From contig CAZCBX010000010.1 in NCBI GenBank assembly GCA_964497185.1, positions 35,427-99,426 on the forward strand: a stretch of 64,000 nt of DNA, given 5' to 3'. Shown here in pieces: positions 61,088-64,000 of the stretch. The DNA comes from CAZCBX01 sp964497185 (GTDB lineage: Bacteria; Bdellovibrionota_G; JALEGL01; JAGRMV01). The notes beneath the pieces are model-generated. The model was given only the letters and a program-made list of their open reading frames with translations, had not been told where the DNA came from and did not search any database. The position numbers and the translations under genes are program-made. The first letter of the stretch is position 1; each line of letters starts with the position of its first letter.

Positions 61088-62014
61088 CTAAGACACTAAG
61101 TTTAATCGTTTGACTTTGGTAATGGGCTCTTGCGAAGACATCACGCGGTTTCGGCCGGCCTCTTTGGCTGCATACAGTTGACGATCCGCCGCTTTGATCA
61201 GCGTGGCATAATCGGCATAGTTGCTGTTGATAAAAGTTGCAACGCCGACACTAACCGTAATGGCCAGCTCATCTTTTTCAGCATAGAAAGGCGTGGATTC
61301 AACTTTGGTGCGAATTTTTTCCGCGATGCGCGTGGCCGTGCTCATTTTGGACCCGCGCAAAAGCAAAATAAATTCTTCACCACCGTAGCGGGCAAATAAA
61401 TCTTCTTGTCGTTTGGTGTGGCTGAGAATGGCTGCAAACTGCTTTAAAATACCATCGCCAGCCAAGTGGCCGTAGGTGTCATTGATTTTTTTGAAAAAAT
61501 CGATGTCAAACATCATGATGGAAAGCGGGGTGTCGTGACGTTTGGAGTAGCTAAATTCCATTTTTAGCCGGTCGATAAAGTATTTTTTATTGTAAACCTG
61601 GGTAAGGTAATCTTTGTTGGCAGCATTGTACAGCTGCTCGTTGAAGGTTTCTTCAATTTCATCCACATAATTGAATTTGAGCACGGTTAAATTGCCCACT
61701 TGAATGCGGTCGCCATCTTGTAATTTGTGTCTTTTAATCTTTTCGCCGTTGATTAGTGTGCCGTTGGTGCTGCCCAGATCTTCAATGTAAATGTAGTGGT
61801 CGCTGGTTTCAATTTTGGCGTGAATCCGGGATACATCGGCGTCATCCACATAAATTTCACACATTTCATTGCGACCAATGTAGATTTCGTCTACTTCGAC
61901 ATCGTATTTACGGCCGATATCCATCCCAGCCAACACAACAAAATTGGCTTTGCGCGTCTCTTTGGATTCGGTTAAATCCTTGGTCGTGCTTCTTATGGTT
62001 TTATCGTCCAACAT
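61088..62014 (-). CDS. FHA domain-GGDEF diguanylate cyclase
   Basis: The 308-residue protein has an N-terminal Thr/Ser-rich tail (KTIRSTTKDLTESKETRK, residues 5-22), an FHA domain (IGRNE, SRIHAKIE, DLGSTNGTLING, about 43-86) and a GGDEF domain with active site ARYGGEEF and an upstream RQED I-site, five residues apart as in feedback-inhibited cyclases. It makes c-di-GMP and binds phosphothreonine. The Thr-rich tail could dock to its own FHA domain when phosphorylated, as described for DgcB of Bdellovibrio. ATG 62014 is preferred; TG-C-TATAAT precedes it closely. Confidence 0.93.
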   Translation of the reverse strand: MLDDKTIRSTTKDLTESKETRKANFVVLAGMDIGRKYDVEVDEIYIGRNEMCEIYVDDADVSRIHAKIETSDHYIYIEDLGSTNGTLINGEKIKRHKLQDGDRIQVGNLTVLKFNYVDEIEETFNEQLYNAANKDYLTQVYNKKYFIDRLKMEFSYSKRHDTPLSIMMFDIDFFKKINDTYGHLAGDGILKQFAAILSHTKRQEDLFARYGGEEFILLLRGSKMSTATRIAEKIRTKVESTPFYAEKDELAITVSVGVATFINSNYADYATLIKAADRQLYAAKEAGRNRVMSSQEPITKVKRLNLVS

Positions 62015-62026
62015 AAAATTATTTTG

Positions 62027-62035
62027 ATTATAGCA
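62027..62035 (-). promoter_or_regulatory. Extended -10 promoter of the FHA-GGDEF gene
   Basis: On the minus strand TG-C-TATAAT (62035 to 62027) is a perfect extended -10. It ends 12 bp before ATG 62014, so the RNA would start about 5-6 bases before the ATG, leaving too little room for a ribosome site. No good -35 is present, as usual for extended -10 promoters. Confidence 0.5.
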
Positions 62036-62100
62036 TAGCCGTGACATAGAAGATATGGAAAACAGATGAAGTTGAAAGTCCTAAGTTGTTGGAATTAATA

Positions 62101-63111
62101 TTATTTTCTATCCCCAGCTCGTCTTTTGGGGCTGTTGAGAATGGGGTGGCTTTGCAGGGCGGAAGAGTGATTGAGAATGCGGTGTTCAAAGTTGAATTTC
62201 TGCCAATGGATCATAGAGTCCAAGATCACACCAATGGCAAAAAACAGCAACGAAAAAATCATTAATCCGACAGACAATACAGCCATTTGAATGTGATTGA
62301 GGTGGTGGGCCCGAAAGAAATCAAGCAGCACATAAGAACCAAACGCCAAACCGGGCAAAAAGAAGAAAACAAGCCCCACCAGACTAAAAAAAGCCAAGGG
62401 TCGATAATTTTTAAACAGTGTAAAAATCAGCCGCAAAACGCGCGTCCCATCGCGTAGGGTGTGAAGCTTTGAGTCACTGCCTTCCTCGCGGGCTTGAAAA
62501 TCGATCGGCACCTCTTGAATGCGAAAGCGCTTGTCCAGGGCATGGAGGGTCATTTCAACCTCCAGTTCGAAACCTGTGCTCATGATGGGAAAGTTCTTCA
62601 CAAAAAAACGGTTGCAGGCGCGGTAGCCGCACATCATGTCTTGGAATTTTTTACGAAAAATCAGGTTGATCAAGTGACGCACCAGCATATTGCCCGAAGC
62701 ATGAAAAGGACGAACGTTGTGTTGCTGATATTGTCGGTTGGCAAAACGGTTGCCACAAACAATGTCGCATTCGGATTCTATGATGGGGCGAATCAAATCG
62801 TGTACAGCACTGGCAGGGCATTGGAGATCTCCATCGGCAATGACAAAAATATCTGCGTACACTTGGTGGAACGCTTTTCGCACGGCAAAGCCCTTGCCCT
62901 TGCGTGGTTCATGAAGGACTTTACCCTGCCCGTTGATTTTTTCCAGCGCGGCTTGGGCCACGTTGGCGGTTTGATCGGTCGAACAGTTGTTGATGATAAA
63001 AATGGAAGCGTTGGGCAATTCTTGATGAAAATCCTCAATGACACGCCCAATGGTTTGTTCCTCATTGAAAGCAGGAATGATGATGGCAATGCTGGGGTTC
63101 TGGGGATCCAC
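62101..63111 (-). CDS. Family 2 glycosyltransferase with two C-terminal membrane helices (GtrB/DPM-like)
   Basis: The 336-residue protein starts IIIPAFNEEQTIGRVIEDF, has the nucleotide-sugar motif FVIADGDLQCPA, and a Cys/Arg-rich middle DMMCGYRACNRFFVKNF. It ends in two membrane helices (LAFFSLVGLVFFFLPGLAF, VLSVGLMIFSLLFFAIGVIL). This is the polyprenyl-phosphate glycosyltransferase layout: sugar is transferred to undecaprenyl phosphate for cell-surface glycans. Translation starts at GTG 63111 with AGG close upstream. It stands alone, 86 bp before the FHA-GGDEF gene in the same direction. Confidence 0.92.
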   Translation of the reverse strand: MDPQNPSIAIIIPAFNEEQTIGRVIEDFHQELPNASIFIINNCSTDQTANVAQAALEKINGQGKVLHEPRKGKGFAVRKAFHQVYADIFVIADGDLQCPASAVHDLIRPIIESECDIVCGNRFANRQYQQHNVRPFHASGNMLVRHLINLIFRKKFQDMMCGYRACNRFFVKNFPIMSTGFELEVEMTLHALDKRFRIQEVPIDFQAREEGSDSKLHTLRDGTRVLRLIFTLFKNYRPLAFFSLVGLVFFFLPGLAFGSYVLLDFFRAHHLNHIQMAVLSVGLMIFSLLFFAIGVILDSMIHWQKFNFEHRILNHSSALQSHPILNSPKRRAGDRK

Positions 63112-63184
63112 GACCTAAATTTTATACAAAATATTTTTTCTGTATAGCTATATCTTCCCCCCTCCAAACAAACACAATGAAGCG

Positions 63185-63213
63185 TTGCTTTTTGTGCAAG
63201 CCAAAGGTAAAAG
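63185..63213 (+). promoter_or_regulatory. Putative leaderless promoter of purC
   Basis: TTGCTT (63185-63190), 17 bp, TAAAAG (63208-63213), 8 bp to ATG 63222. The architecture is the same as that before the ABC-F gene. Confidence 0.5.
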
Positions 63214-63221
63214 AATCCCCA

Positions 63222-63938
63222 ATGAGTCGTTCATCCGATCCCTTGTACGAAGGCAAAGCCAAAAAAATCTATCCTGGCCCAGCGGCCAATCAATACATCA
63301 TGTATTTTAAAGATGATGCAACGGCATTCAATGCGGTCAAAAAAGATACCATTGCCAATAAGGGAATTCTAAACCAAAAAATTGCCACCCTTGTGTTTCG
63401 TTATCTGCAAAGTCAAGGCATTGAGTCTCATTTTCTTGAGTCTTTGAGCGATCGGGAGATGAAAGTCAAAGCGGTCGACATTGTGCCATTGGAAGTGGTG
63501 GTTCGAAATGTCGCGGCGGGAAGCTTGTGCAAAAGATTGGGGCTGGAAGAGGGCATCGAAATTACACCGCCGCTGGTGGAGTTTTTTTACAAAAAAGACG
63601 CGCTGGGCGATCCGCTGTTAACCAAACAGCATATTGCCATGCTCAATCTATGCAGCCTGGCGCAGGTTCAAGCATTGGAAGAAAAAGCGCTGGCCATCAA
63701 CAACGCTTTGCTCAGTTTGTTTGATCGGGCCAACATCCAATTGGTGGACTTTAAAGTTGAATTTGGTTTGGATGAACAAGGTCAGCTTTTATTGGCCGAT
63801 GAAATTACGCCGGATGGTTGTCGTTTATGGGACAAGGATAGCAAAAAGATTTTGGACAAAGACCGTTTTCGAAAAGATTTGGGTGGCTTAACCCAAGCTT
63901 ATGAGGAAGTACTGCAACGAATCGAGACACTCGTATGA
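63222..63938 (+). CDS. purC: SAICAR synthase (PurC)
   Basis: The enzyme joins aspartate to CAIR in purine synthesis. The 238-residue protein starts LYEGKAKKIYPG and has FKDDATAFNAVKKDTIANKGILNQKI, IVPLEVVVRNVAAGSLCKRLG and DEITPDGCRLWD, all standard PurC blocks. ATG 63222 matches the family start; an upstream frame extension to 63177 has no homology. It overlaps purS by 4 bp; purEK lies 20 kb away in the window. Confidence 0.97.
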   Translation: MSRSSDPLYEGKAKKIYPGPAANQYIMYFKDDATAFNAVKKDTIANKGILNQKIATLVFRYLQSQGIESHFLESLSDREMKVKAVDIVPLEVVVRNVAAGSLCKRLGLEEGIEITPPLVEFFYKKDALGDPLLTKQHIAMLNLCSLAQVQALEEKALAINNALLSLFDRANIQLVDFKVEFGLDEQGQLLLADEITPDGCRLWDKDSKKILDKDRFRKDLGGLTQAYEEVLQRIETLV

Positions 63939-64000
63939 AAGTAGAAATTTTTATCACATTAAAAAAAGCCATTTTAGACCCGCAAGGCAAAGCGTTGACC
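63935..64000 (+). CDS. purS: Partial PurS, subunit of FGAM synthetase
   Basis: The first 22 residues are visible, MKVEIFITLKKAILDPQGKA plus two, a clear PurS start. PurS forms the formylglycinamidine ribonucleotide synthetase complex with PurQ and small PurL. It overlaps purC by 4 bp, and the rest of the operon probably continues beyond the window. Confidence 0.93.
   Translation, partial: MKVEIFITLKKAILDPQGKALT

Noticed and set aside
63177..63221. N-terminal extension of PurC with CFLCKP
   Set aside because: The family starts at LYEGKAKK just after ATG 63222, and the extension overlaps the putative promoter boxes.

Overview
The window reads as an ordinary chromosomal stretch of a Gram-negative, probably free-living bacterium. 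Signs of an outer membrane are a TolC-type channel, an OmpA-family protein, a DUF481 beta-barrel and several lipoproteins. The lineage cannot be fixed from sequence alone. A separate PurS (end of the window) argues against the usual gamma/betaproteobacteria. A two-domain isocitrate dehydrogenase of the Rickettsia/Thermus type, an NhaR regulator, a cysteine-poor DksA paralogue and an FHA-GGDEF protein fit a Bdellovibrionota or other former 'deltaproteobacterial' group best. GC content looks to be in the mid 40s percent by eye. Genes are tightly packed, with many 4-bp ATGA overlaps. No tRNA, rRNA, CRISPR array, IS transposase or prophage was seen.

Layout. 0-7.5 kb: envelope ion and solute transport (CorA, MscS, APC permease, SelO, NhaD). 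7.5-8.6 kb: a long perfect hairpin and an AT-rich secreted-protein gene that lacks a standard start codon in front of its signal peptide. 8.6-12.4 kb: SDR/DUF2867-like protein, cold-shock protein, DUF998-like membrane protein, an HPF-like ribosome factor and, divergently, NhaR. 12.5-17.3 kb: an exporter operon (ABC-like half transporter with a degenerate nucleotide-binding domain, HlyD adaptor, TolC channel) followed by a small Cys-rich secreted protein. 17.3-25 kb: fibronectin-like lipoprotein, Mug-type glycosylase, thioesterase/ABC/two DUF606 operon, and a GNAT-nitrilase fusion. 25.0-25.67 kb: a gene-free segment bounded by inverted repeats. 25.7-46.8 kb: mostly metabolic and repair genes (icd, pirin, dihydroorotase, BaiN-like flavoprotein, AlkC-like, radical SAM, nitroreductase, sugar kinase, DksA-like, ArsC, penicillin acylase, GloB, PurEK, PepP, M48 protease). 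46.9-50.4 kb: a two-component pair with a stripped-down kinase, divergent from two outer-membrane protein genes. 50.6-64 kb: ZIP transporter and membrane proteins, malic enzyme, AmpG, ABC-F, Xer recombinase, FHA-GGDEF, polyprenyl glycosyltransferase, PurC and the start of PurS.

Two patterns stand out. First, many genes without a Shine-Dalgarno have a -35/-10-like pair whose -10 box ends only 6-10 bases before the start codon, so their mRNAs may be leaderless (NhaR, the thioredoxin-like protein, PepP, ABC-F, PurC and others). Second, the exporter at 12.5 kb keeps the ABC exporter fold, but its Walker A, signature and Walker B elements are all lost. Function assignments come from recognised motifs read by eye; no database search was run.
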